11,389 nucleotides of DNA from Ruminococcus sp. UBA4321 (GCA_002393815.1 DGUB01000104.1:1-11389); one strand, 5' to 3'; numbered from the stretch's first letter, positions 1 through 6,591 are shown. Numbers and translations: made by a program. Notes: generated by a model from the sequence alone, not told the origin.

Positions 1-8
1 GGAAATCA

Positions 9-32
9 AGGGTATCAGCCCCCTGATACCCT
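9..32. other. Hairpin at left edge of window
   Basis: A perfect 10-bp inverted repeat (arms 9-18 and 23-32, AGGGTATCAG / CTGATACCCT) encloses a CCCC loop. It is followed on the plus strand by GTTCCCCC rather than a run of T. On the minus strand it is followed by a short TGATTTCC stretch. It may be the terminator of a gene left of the window or a transcript-end or processing structure; the missing T tract makes a simple intrinsic terminator uncertain. Confidence 0.5.
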
Positions 33-48
33 GTTCCCCCTAATAAAA

Positions 49-62
49 CAGTTTTGAAACTG
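49..62. promoter_or_regulatory. Short palindrome upstream of the xylanase gene, possible operator
   Basis: CAGTTTTGAAACTG is a perfect 6-bp inverted repeat with a 2-bp centre, about 130 bp upstream of the xylanase start. The size and symmetry would suit a dimeric repressor or activator site. No convincing -35/-10 pair was found between it and the gene, so the link to regulation rests on position alone. Confidence 0.25.
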
Positions 63-178
63 CGCTATATGAGACTGGCAAGAAACCGGGGTGTCAAACT
101 GGATTTTGATGCCCCCTTCACCCTATCCTTTTGTTATACAAAAAGTTATATTAAGTTCATTTTTTACATATTTAAGAA

Positions 179-184
179 AAGGAG
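179..184 (+). promoter_or_regulatory. Ribosome binding site that fixes the xylanase start
   Basis: AAGGAG ends 10 nt before the ATG at 195. Two other in-frame ATGs at 186 and 189 lie only 1 and 4 nt from it, too close for initiation. Only the 195 start puts the basic n-region and hydrophobic core of the signal peptide at the protein's N-terminus. Confidence 0.75.
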
Positions 185-194
185 AATGATGATT

Positions 195-3100
195 ATGAAA
201 CATTTTATGAAAATCACTGCTGCGGTTTCCGCTGCGGCAATGCTGCTGAGCATCACTGCCATTTTCCCGGCACATGCGGCAGATGTATGTCAGATTGATA
301 CTTCTTCCACACACCAGACAATCCGCGGCTTCGGCGGCATCAACCTTCCGGAATGGATTTCCCAGGGCGATATGACCGATGCACAGCGTCAGAAAGCCTT
401 CGGAAACGGTGAGGATGAACTCGGTCTGACTGTCCTGCGAATCTATTGCAGTGACGATTCCAACGCCTGGAAAAATGCTGTACCGACTGCAAAATATGCG
501 CAGAAAATGGGCGCGACTATCTTCGCTACTCCGTGGAATCCTCCGGCATCTATGCGTATCAACGGCAACGGCACCATCACAGGCGGCAAATATCAGCTGG
601 ATAAATCCAAATCCGCACAGTATGCCGCTCACCTGAACAGCTTCGTCAAGTATATCGAAAGTCAGGGCATTGATTTATATTCTATCTCTGTACAGAACGA
701 ACCGGACTACGCTGCCGAATGGACTTACTGGAGTCCGGAAGAACTGACAAGCTTTATCGCCAATTACGGAAAAGCTGTCACAGCCGGCACAAATGCCAAG
801 CTGATGTCCCCTGAAAGCTTCCAGTACCGGAAAGATATCTATAATGCAATTCTTGCCAATCCGCAGGCTTCTGCCAATGTTGACCTCTACGGAACACATT
901 TCTACGGAACGCCCCGTGACTGGATGGATTTCCCGGCTCTGGAAAATTCCGGAAAAGAAATCTGGATGACAGAAGTTTATGTTCCGAACAGCGAGGCAGA
1001 TTCCGCTGACAGATTCCCGGAAGCCCTTGAAGTTTCCGTAAACATTCACAACGGTGTCGTTGTCGGCAATCTGAATGCTTATGTCTGGTGGTATATCAGA
1101 AGAAGCTACGGTCTCCTGAAAGAAAACGGCGAAATTTCCAAGCGCGGCTACTGCATGGCACAGTATTCCAAATTTGTACGCCCCGGCGATGTCCGCATTG
1201 ATGCAACAGAATCTCCCGAAAAGAATGTCTATGTTTCGGCATATAAAAATAATAACGGTCAGGTGACAGTTGTCGCCGTCAATAACAGTGACAACGGCTA
1301 TGCACAGCAGTTCAATCTTTCCAAGGGCGAAAATATTACAGACATTGACCGCTGGCGCACTTCCTCGAATGAAAACATTGCTCTGACTGAAAATCTGGAA
1401 TATACCGGTTCTTCTTTCTGGGCGCAGCTTCCTGCAAGAAGCGTTTCGACTTTCGTCATCACAACGGACAGTTCTTCCGCTCCGCAGCCGACTGAACAGC
1501 CTACAGAGGCACCGACAGAAGCACAGCCCGATGCAAACGGCTACTTCTTCCATGATACATTTGAAGGCAGTGTTTCCGACTGGACTGGCAGAGGTGCCGC
1601 AACTGTGACGCTTTCCGGCAGAACTGCCTATGAAGGCAGTGAATCTCTCCTGACACAGGACAGAACTTCCGCATGGCACGGTGCCGCCAAGAAACTCGAT
1701 TCCAGTATCTTCAAACCCGGCACAGCCTACAGTTTCAGTGTCAATGCGATGTATTTCGACGGCGATGCTACAGATACCCTCTGCCTGAAATTACAGTATC
1801 AGGGTGCTGACGGTGAAGCGCATTATGCCACGATTGCACAGGAACAGGCAGTCAAGGGCGCATGGGTACAGCTTGCCAATACCAGCTTTACTATCCCGGA
1901 AGGTGCTTCCGATATGGTACTTTATGTTGAAACTCCCAAAACAACCAATAATTTCTATATTGATGATGCTGTCGGTGCAGTTGCCGGCACAGAAATCAAA
2001 GGCGCAGAACCCGTACAGCCTACAGAAACAGAACCAGTAACAGAACCCGCTACAGAACCGGCAACGGAACCGCCTACACAGCCGATAACAGAACCTACAG
2101 AAGCAGTTACTGAAACACAGCCCGTTGTTTCTTCCTTCAAATATGGTGATGTCAATCTGGACGGCAGTATCAATATTCTGGATGTCATTACGCTGAACAA
2201 AGCAATTCTCGGCAAGGAATCACTCACTGACGAACAGAGACGCTGTGCCGATGTGGATGCCAGCGGCAAGCCGGATTCTTCCGATTCTTTAAATATTATG
2301 AAATATATCGTAAAACTGATTGATAAATTCCCTGCTGAAGCTATGGAACAGCCTGTAACCGAATCCGTTGCACAGCCTGTTACTGAACCCGTAACTGAAC
2401 CAGCCACACAGCCTGTTGTTTCACAGCTGACACCCTCTGAATATATGCAGAGAGCAAAGTCCAATATTGTGGATGCCCTTCCCTTCGGTGCTGATGCCGT
2501 TCAGAACGGCGTGGATTACGGCACAATGCTTTCCGAAACTTACTATTCCACTACCAGAGAACGTCAGACACCTGTCAAAGTTCTGCTGCCTCCCGGCTAT
2601 AACGAAAACGAAACCTATCCGGTACTGTACATGATGCACGGCTACTGGGAAACACAGGAAACACTTTCCGCTTCTTCCATGGGATTACAGACGATTCTCG
2701 GCAATCAGATTGCCAGCGGCGATGCCAAGAAAATGATTGTTGTCTTCCCCTATATCTACACCAGCAAAACACAGGAAAGCTGTTCCGCTATGGATTTGCA
2801 GAACTCCCTGAACTATGACAACTTCATCAACGACCTGAAAACAGACCTCATGCCCTGGATTGCACAGCACTATTCCATCAAGACCGGCAGAGAAAACACA
2901 GCAATCAGCGGTTTCTCCATGGGCGGAAGAGAATCCCAGTTCATCGGCATTTCCATGTCAGATACTTTCGGCTATGTCGGTGCAGTATGCCCGGCTCCCG
3001 GACTGACTCCCGGATATGACCTCAGTCAGCATCCCGGACAGCTTCAGGAAAATCAGCTGAAATTCGCAAATGAACCATATTTATTCCTGCTCAGTGCAGC

Positions 3101-3263
3101 TGTCAATGATTCCGTTGTCGGCTCACAGCCGGAAAGCTATCATAATATCTACAACACAAACGGTGTTGACCATATCTGGAATCAGATTCCGGGCGGCGGT
3201 CACGACGGAAACAGCATCCGTCCGCACTTCTACAATCTTGTCAGAAACATTTTCTGTGATTAA
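195..3263 (+). CDS. Secreted cellulosomal GH30 glucuronoxylanase - CBM22 - dockerin - CE1 esterase
   Basis: This 1022-residue modular enzyme would cut glucuronoxylan and remove ester side groups outside the cell. Seen: signal peptide 1-28 (cleavage after AHA); GH30 catalytic plus side beta domain about 30-425, closely resembling Bacillus subtilis XynC (subfamily 8), with acid/base E169 in QNEPDY, nucleophile E260 in WMTEV, and the WWYIRRSYG segment whose arginine (probably R303, by count to XynC R272) binds the methylglucuronic acid side chain; P/T/E linker 428-447; CBM22 xylan-binding module about 448-601; linker 604-645; type I dockerin 650-713 with two calcium loops (D652-D663, D686-D697); linker 714-744; CE1 domain about 748-1022 like the XynZ feruloyl esterase, with triad S908 (GFSMG), D972 and H1003. 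All visible catalytic residues are intact. Feruloyl versus acetyl specificity cannot be settled from sequence. The gene appears to be transcribed alone, being followed by a terminator. Confidence 0.93.
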   Translation: MKHFMKITAAVSAAAMLLSITAIFPAHAADVCQIDTSSTHQTIRGFGGINLPEWISQGDMTDAQRQKAFGNGEDELGLTVLRIYCSDDSNAWKNAVPTAKYAQKMGATIFATPWNPPASMRINGNGTITGGKYQLDKSKSAQYAAHLNSFVKYIESQGIDLYSISVQNEPDYAAEWTYWSPEELTSFIANYGKAVTAGTNAKLMSPESFQYRKDIYNAILANPQASANVDLYGTHFYGTPRDWMDFPALENSGKEIWMTEVYVPNSEADSADRFPEALEVSVNIHNGVVVGNLNAYVWWYIRRSYGLLKENGEISKRGYCMAQYSKFVRPGDVRIDATESPEKNVYVSAYKNNNGQVTVVAVNNSDNGYAQQFNLSKGENITDIDRWRTSSNENIALTENLEYTGSSFWAQLPARSVSTFVITTDSSSAPQPTEQPTEAPTEAQPDANGYFFHDTFEGSVSDWTGRGAATVTLSGRTAYEGSESLLTQDRTSAWHGAAKKLDSSIFKPGTAYSFSVNAMYFDGDATDTLCLKLQYQGADGEAHYATIAQEQAVKGAWVQLANTSFTIPEGASDMVLYVETPKTTNNFYIDDAVGAVAGTEIKGAEPVQPTETEPVTEPATEPATEPPTQPITEPTEAVTETQPVVSSFKYGDVNLDGSINILDVITLNKAILGKESLTDEQRRCADVDASGKPDSSDSLNIMKYIVKLIDKFPAEAMEQPVTESVAQPVTEPVTEPATQPVVSQLTPSEYMQRAKSNIVDALPFGADAVQNGVDYGTMLSETYYSTTRERQTPVKVLLPPGYNENETYPVLYMMHGYWETQETLSASSMGLQTILGNQIASGDAKKMIVVFPYIYTSKTQESCSAMDLQNSLNYDNFINDLKTDLMPWIAQHYSIKTGRENTAISGFSMGGRESQFIGISMSDTFGYVGAVCPAPGLTPGYDLSQHPGQLQENQLKFANEPYLFLLSAAVNDSVVGSQPESYHNIYNTNGVDHIWNQIPGGGHDGNSIRPHFYNLVRNIFCD
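2004..2129 (+). repeat. Low-complexity P/T/E linker-coding repeat between CBM22 and dockerin
   Basis: Degenerate tandem copies of a 12-base unit encode repeats of the type TEPA/TEPV/TEPP at residues 604-645. Similar but shorter stretches encode the linkers at residues 428-447 and 714-744. Such linkers keep modules of cellulosomal enzymes flexible and are often glycosylated (family knowledge). The near-identical units make this a likely site for copy-number change. Confidence 0.75.
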
Positions 3264-3274
3264 TCTCACAATCG

Positions 3275-3310
3275 GCAGGACTGCAAATTCAGCAGTCCTG
3301 CTTACTTTTT
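3275..3310 (+). terminator. Intrinsic terminator after the xylanase gene
   Basis: A perfect 10-bp stem (3275-3284 GCAGGACTGC with 3292-3301 GCAGTCCTGC) has a 7-nt loop and is followed by TTACTTTTT. It starts 11 nt after the stop codon. It separates the xylanase transcript from the hydrogenase homologue downstream. Confidence 0.88.
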
Positions 3311-3397
3311 CTGTAAAACCTGTGAACAGAGTGTAAAATTTTCTATGCAATTCTGTTTCCATAGCTAACAACGCGCGATTCTGCTTTATTTTTCTGA

Positions 3398-3415
3398 TTA
3401 TGATAATATTAACAA
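3398..3415. promoter_or_regulatory. Possible Rex-like redox operator
   Basis: TTATGATAATATTAACAA matches the clostridial Rex pattern TTGTTAA-N4-TTAACAA at 11 of 14 defined positions, with a perfect right half. It lies 15 bp upstream of the -35 of a hydrogenase-family gene, a class of gene that Rex commonly controls. The stretch is AT-rich, so a chance match is quite possible. Confidence 0.25.
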
Positions 3416-3430
3416 AAAATATTACCATTC

Positions 3431-3459
3431 TTGACAATTTTTAATAAATATGCTATAAT
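3431..3459 (+). promoter_or_regulatory. Full-consensus sigma-A promoter for the hydrogenase homologue
   Basis: TTGACA (3431-3436), a 17-bp spacer and TATAAT (3454-3459) match the vegetative consensus exactly, with an extended -10 TG at 3451-3452. Transcription should begin near 3466, giving a leader of about 55 nt before the ATG at 3520. Confidence 0.88.
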
Positions 3460-3519
3460 AAATTAAAATCAAATTACCCGAATATCTTACAAAATATAAA
3501 ATAGAAAAGAGGCGTCTCT

Positions 3520-4872
3520 ATGCAAATTATCACAGTAGATGAAAAAAAATGTATCGGCTGTAACGCCTGTGTTCGTGTCTGTCCCGTACATGCCAACATT
3601 ACAAAACTGAAACCCGGCACAACTGATGAATTTATTACCACAATTGACCCGGATGCCTGCATCAACTGCGGTGAATGCGTTAAGAACTGCCGCCACGGTG
3701 CAAGAGGTTACAATGACCATTTCCCGGAATTTCAGGATTATCTCGAAAACAAGAAAGAAATGATTCTGATTGTCGCTCCGGCAATCCGCACCAGCTATCC
3801 GGACGGTACATGGAAAGTTCTGCTTGCATGGCTCAGACGGCACGGCAACTGCCGGATTTATGATGTCGGCTTCGGTGCAGATATCTGCTCTTACATGCAC
3901 AACAAATACCTGACCGAATATCCGAATAAAAAACTCGTCACACAGCCCTGCCCTGCTGTCGTGAATTATATCCAGAAATACAAGCCCGAACTGATTCCCT
4001 ATCTTTCCCCGGTACTCAGTCCGGTCGGATGTCTGGCAACATGGCTGAGAAAATATCAGAAGGAAACTGTTCCTATGTTCATGCTTTCCCCCTGTATCGC
4101 CAAAACCAGTGAAGCCGGACGCGAAGGTCTTTACGATTATAACGTCACATTCAAGAATCTGGATAAATATGTTAACAAAAGAAAAATCGACTGGGATGCC
4201 CCGGCAGATTTCAAATTTGATGCAGTCGAAGGCAGTATCGGCAGAATGTACCCCATGCCCTCCGGTCTGAAAGAAACCATGCTGATGCTCAATCCCGGAC
4301 TGGTTATCAGAAATACAGAAGGTATCCACGAGTTATATCCTAGTCTCGACAGATATGCCGAAACCCCCGACGACAGAAAACCGGACGTTCTCGACGTTCT
4401 CAACTGCCGTCACGGATGCAACCGCGGCACGGCTCTGCCGGAAGATGATACCACTCTGCTCGAAGTGGAACAGATTATGCATAAAATTACCGAAAAGAGT
4501 ATCCGCGAAACCAGCGGCGGTATTTTCGGAATCGGCAAGTTCAAGAGATTCAAGGATTTCGATAAAACTCTGAAACTCAATGACTTCCTGACAAGTTACA
4601 AAGACGAAAGCGCACACAGACCGAAGCTGACAACCGAACAGTATACCGAAGTCTTTAATCATATGCATAAATATGATTTCGTTTCCCAGAATATCAACTG
4701 CGGTGCGTGCGGCTACCGTCACTGCAAGGATATGGCATATGCCATCTATTACAAGATGAATGTCCGCGAAAACTGTGTTTACTATCTCAAGCAGAGCATG
4801 AAAGACCAGTACAGCGAACTGAAAGCCAAATACGAAGAAGCCCTCAAGGCTCTCGAAGCACAAAACGTATAA
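3520..4872 (+). CDS. Sensor-like [FeFe]-hydrogenase H-cluster protein without output domain
   Basis: This 450-residue protein has, in order: two [4Fe-4S] ferredoxin motifs (C11, C14, C17, C21; C47, C50, C53, C57); an [FeFe]-hydrogenase large-subunit domain about 80-340 with H-cluster cysteines in TQPCP (C144), SPCIAK (C192) and CRHGC (C296, C300); a further CGACGYRHC iron-sulfur motif (C394, C397, C402, with C419); and a charged helical, probably coiled-coil tail 420-450. The residue before ligand C144, where catalytic hydrogenases carry the proton-relay cysteine, is proline. This pattern fits the HydS-like sensory group (group C). HydS proteins normally continue into a PAS domain; here the chain simply ends. 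AAGAGG at 3507-3512 supports the start. It is monocistronic, with its own promoter and terminator. It probably senses H2 or redox state; slow hydrogenase activity or an electron-transfer role is possible. Confidence 0.85.
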   Translation: MQIITVDEKKCIGCNACVRVCPVHANITKLKPGTTDEFITTIDPDACINCGECVKNCRHGARGYNDHFPEFQDYLENKKEMILIVAPAIRTSYPDGTWKVLLAWLRRHGNCRIYDVGFGADICSYMHNKYLTEYPNKKLVTQPCPAVVNYIQKYKPELIPYLSPVLSPVGCLATWLRKYQKETVPMFMLSPCIAKTSEAGREGLYDYNVTFKNLDKYVNKRKIDWDAPADFKFDAVEGSIGRMYPMPSGLKETMLMLNPGLVIRNTEGIHELYPSLDRYAETPDDRKPDVLDVLNCRHGCNRGTALPEDDTTLLEVEQIMHKITEKSIRETSGGIFGIGKFKRFKDFDKTLKLNDFLTSYKDESAHRPKLTTEQYTEVFNHMHKYDFVSQNINCGACGYRHCKDMAYAIYYKMNVRENCVYYLKQSMKDQYSELKAKYEEALKALEAQNV

Positions 4873-4877
4873 ACAGC

Positions 4878-4915
4878 ATCTGCCGCGAATCCGGAAGGAA
4901 TCGCGGCAGATTTTT
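4878..4915 (+). terminator. Intrinsic terminator, probably bidirectional
   Basis: An 11-bp stem (4878-4888 ATCTGCCGCGA with 4901-4911) extends by 3 bp past one A-A mismatch to a GGAA loop, followed by TTTTTGATTTTA. It begins 5 nt after the hydrogenase homologue stop. It also lies 8 nt beyond the stop of the convergent anti-sigma gene, where the minus-strand exit reads GCTGTTTATACGTTTTG, so it may end both transcripts, less strongly on the minus strand. Confidence 0.87.
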
Positions 4916-4919
4916 GATT

Positions 4920-5873
4920 TTATTCAGATTTCAGGGAATAGGTTCTGACTTCACCGGAATTCATATCTTTGAATTCGATTGCCTTATAATCTGCGATATT
5001 GATAATCTTGTCAAAAGTCGTATAAGAATAGGGTTCTCCTGCAATTTCTCCATGCAGTGCGCTTGCACCCCCGGTTGTCGAAAGTCCGGAAAGCTCAAAA
5101 TCATCATTAATTTCCGTACTGAATCCATTGTTTTTTACAAGATAGATTCTATTGATTTGTGTGGTCATGCAGTCCTGTGTATGGGAATACATTTCAAACG
5201 GTGACAGCCAGACGCTTTCGCCGTCTTCGTTCTGAAATTCGAGTACTTCCAGATTTGATATAAAATCTACCGGAACGGTTAAGCCTTCCATCAGATACGA
5301 CTGTCCCGGATAATCTCTTTCACGCAGGGAAAATGTCATTTCTGCGGACTGACTTTGCAGATTTTCAAATCCGAATTTAAACTCCATCAGATTTCTGCCG
5401 TTTTCGGTATGAAATCCGGCACTGCCATGACGCTCTAATAATTCTCCGGTATCTGTATCATGAAATTCAGAATCCACTCCGAAAACACCATATGTTTCCA
5501 GAAAATTCTGTGCATCTTCGTCGAGCGGTTCGAGCGTGGCAATCATATAAAGCTGAAAGCCGTCATTGAGTATCGTTTCCATTGTCATGCGGAAATGCTC
5601 ATTTTCCGTCGTATAATTCGAGACAAGTTCCTGTTCTTCGAGTTTCTCTCTGGAATCGCCGGACAGAAAGCTTTCTACAGTCTCCCGATGATTGAACACT
5701 TCCGAAACTGCTCCGGCAGTCACGCCCATCACAGCCGCCGCTGCGACTGCTGAAATCACCCGAATCATAGTTTTGTGTTTCTTCTGCTGCATCCGGACTT
5801 CCGGGAATTCTGCCTCTGTAATATATTCCGGATTAATTTCCGTCATGGAGTTCAGCAAATTCTTTCCGTTCAT
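4920..5873 (-). CDS. Single-pass membrane protein, probable anti-sigma factor
   Basis: This 317-residue protein has a short cytoplasmic N-terminus (1-35), one membrane helix about 36-57 rich in Ala, Val and Gly, and a soluble acidic region of about 260 residues that would lie outside the cell. The N-terminal stretch (INPEYITEAE) resembles the start of Firmicutes anti-sigma proteins encoded beside ECF sigma factors. Its start lies 41 bp inside the end of the upstream sigma gene, with AAAGGGG (5882-5888) 8 nt before the ATG, so translation is probably coupled. Inference: it holds the sigma factor at the membrane and releases it on an external signal. The ectodomain has no fold or sugar-binding motif I recognise, has one cysteine, and lacks an obvious protease site, so the signal is unknown. 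Confidence 0.7.
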   Translation of the reverse strand: MNGKNLLNSMTEINPEYITEAEFPEVRMQQKKHKTMIRVISAVAAAAVMGVTAGAVSEVFNHRETVESFLSGDSREKLEEQELVSNYTTENEHFRMTMETILNDGFQLYMIATLEPLDEDAQNFLETYGVFGVDSEFHDTDTGELLERHGSAGFHTENGRNLMEFKFGFENLQSQSAEMTFSLRERDYPGQSYLMEGLTVPVDFISNLEVLEFQNEDGESVWLSPFEMYSHTQDCMTTQINRIYLVKNNGFSTEINDDFELSGLSTTGGASALHGEIAGEPYSYTTFDKIINIADYKAIEFKDMNSGEVRTYSLKSE

Positions 5874-6411
5874 AAGAAACGCCCCTTTCTTTGAGAAATT
5901 TTTCTAATTTTTTTCTTGTGCGGAACAAGCCGGTTCTGATTTTCCCTTCCCGGCAGTGAAAGAATTCCGCAATTTCTGCGATGCTGTCGCCGTACCAGTA
6001 CCGCCGGACGAACATGATTCTTTTCTCTTTCGGCAGTGTGCCGAGAAAAGCATTCAGCATTCCGGAAAGTTCAGATTCTTCTGCCTGAACAGAACTGTCC
6101 GGAATACACTGTTCCATTTCGGCAGTCAGCTCGACGAGTACGGCATTCCGTTTCTGCGCCGTCCGGCGGTCAATCATGCCGAATGCGGTATACCGGCAAA
6201 TCTGCATGAGCCATGCAGAAAGGCTTTCCGGCTTCCGGACGGCATTCCACGCCTTGAAATACACATCATTGACGCATTCTTCGGCATCGGCTTCGTTTCC
6301 GAGAAAATGCAGTGCCAGTCTCCGGAGTTTTACGCCGTACTTGTTTTCGATTTCGCGGAGTGCCTGTTCTTCTTTCTGGGACAGCAGTTCCAGAATTTTA
6401 TTATCGTCCAT
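5833..6411 (-). CDS. ECF (extracytoplasmic function) RNA polymerase sigma factor
   Basis: This 192-residue protein has sigma region 2 at about 19-86 (core-binding and -10 recognition, including the ADAEECVNDVYFKAW segment) and region 4 at about 122-174. The region 4 helix-turn-helix is near 142-164 (SIAEIAEFF then REGKIRTGLFRTRKKL). Regions 1 and 3 are absent, as in the ECF family. The start is set by AGGAGGT (6418-6424 on the minus strand) 6 nt before the ATG. It is followed by the overlapping membrane gene, the usual sigma/anti-sigma order. A vegetative-type promoter lies about 120 nt upstream, leaving a long leader. Its target genes are not visible here; none of the neighbours has an obvious ECF promoter. 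Confidence 0.9.
   Translation of the reverse strand: MDDNKILELLSQKEEQALREIENKYGVKLRRLALHFLGNEADAEECVNDVYFKAWNAVRKPESLSAWLMQICRYTAFGMIDRRTAQKRNAVLVELTAEMEQCIPDSSVQAEESELSGMLNAFLGTLPKEKRIMFVRRYWYGDSIAEIAEFFHCREGKIRTGLFRTRKKLEKFLKERGVSYERKEFAELHDGN
5882..5888 (-). promoter_or_regulatory. Internal ribosome binding site for the anti-sigma gene
   Basis: The minus strand reads AAAGGGG 8 nt before the ATG at 5873, inside the last codons of the sigma gene. It lets the anti-sigma protein be made independently while its start overlaps the sigma gene by 41 bp, an arrangement that would keep the two proteins balanced. Confidence 0.7.
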
Positions 6412-6484
6412 GCTTCCACCTCCTTCACCCTTAAAGTGGGAAAATCCGCCGGATATGTTACAGATTCCGTATTTTTTCCTTTGC

Positions 6485-6531
6485 TTTTTTCACATGAAAC
6501 ACACGCGATTCCTGTTGATTTTGTGAAAAAA
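6485..6531. repeat. Inverted repeat TTTTTTCAC / GTGAAAAAA in the divergent intergenic region
   Basis: Two perfect 9-bp arms (6485-6493 and 6523-6531) are separated by 29 nt, between the sigma-factor promoter and its start codon. In RNA they could form a weak A/U-rich stem in the sigma leader. As DNA they could be paired operator half-sites. Homopolymer runs contribute six of the nine pairs, so significance is modest. Confidence 0.35.
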
Positions 6532-6539
6532 AAGACAAT

Positions 6540-6569
6540 TTTATATTTTTAGGCAATAAGCATTGACAA
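6540..6569 (-). promoter_or_regulatory. Probable sigma-A promoter for the ECF sigma/anti-sigma unit
   Basis: On the minus strand TTGTCA (6569-6564), an 18-bp spacer and TATAAA (6545-6540) are close to vegetative consensus. Start of transcription would be near 6533, giving a leader of about 120 nt. Its -35 box occupies nearly the same bases as the -35 box of the divergent ppa promoter. Confidence 0.55.
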
Positions 6570-6591
6570 ACCTGCCGAATCATGGTATAAT
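6563..6591 (+). promoter_or_regulatory. Full-consensus sigma-A promoter of the ppa-prs operon
   Basis: TTGACA (6563-6568), a 17-bp spacer and TATAAT (6586-6591) match the consensus exactly, with TG at 6583-6584 as an extended -10. Transcription should start near 6598, leaving about 40 nt of leader before the pyrophosphatase ATG. This suggests strong, largely unregulated expression. Confidence 0.9.

Noticed and set aside
54..194. N-terminal extension of the xylanase frame from a TTG at 54
   Set aside because: The frame is open, but the extension would bury the signal peptide 47 residues inside the protein. The good ribosome binding site points to the ATG at 195.
675..1679. 334-codon minus-strand frame inside the xylanase gene
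   Set aside because: It is antisense to the conserved GH30 and CBM22 coding sequence, is Cys/Ile/Phe-rich without domains, and has no ribosome binding site worth noting.
2004..2430. Tandem repeats that might suggest a CRISPR-like or mobile repeat array
   Set aside because: They are in-frame degenerate repeats coding for P/T/E linkers within the xylanase, with no spacers.
3311..3397. Possible small RNA or riboswitch ahead of the hydrogenase homologue
   Set aside because: The region lies upstream of the strong promoter, so it is not in that transcript, and I see no stable structure or known aptamer motif.
3487..4329. 280-codon minus-strand frame opposite the hydrogenase homologue
   Set aside because: It mirrors the conserved iron-sulfur coding region, has no recognisable protein family and no promoter; a coding shadow.
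4707..5204. 165-codon plus-strand frame crossing the terminator at 4878-4915
   Set aside because: It overlaps two real genes in other frames and runs through a strong terminator hairpin.
6521..6538. Second Rex-like match TTGTGAA-AAAA-AAGACAA
   Set aside because: Eleven of 14 positions agree, but nearly all agreement comes from an A run, and the genes on either side are not typical Rex targets.
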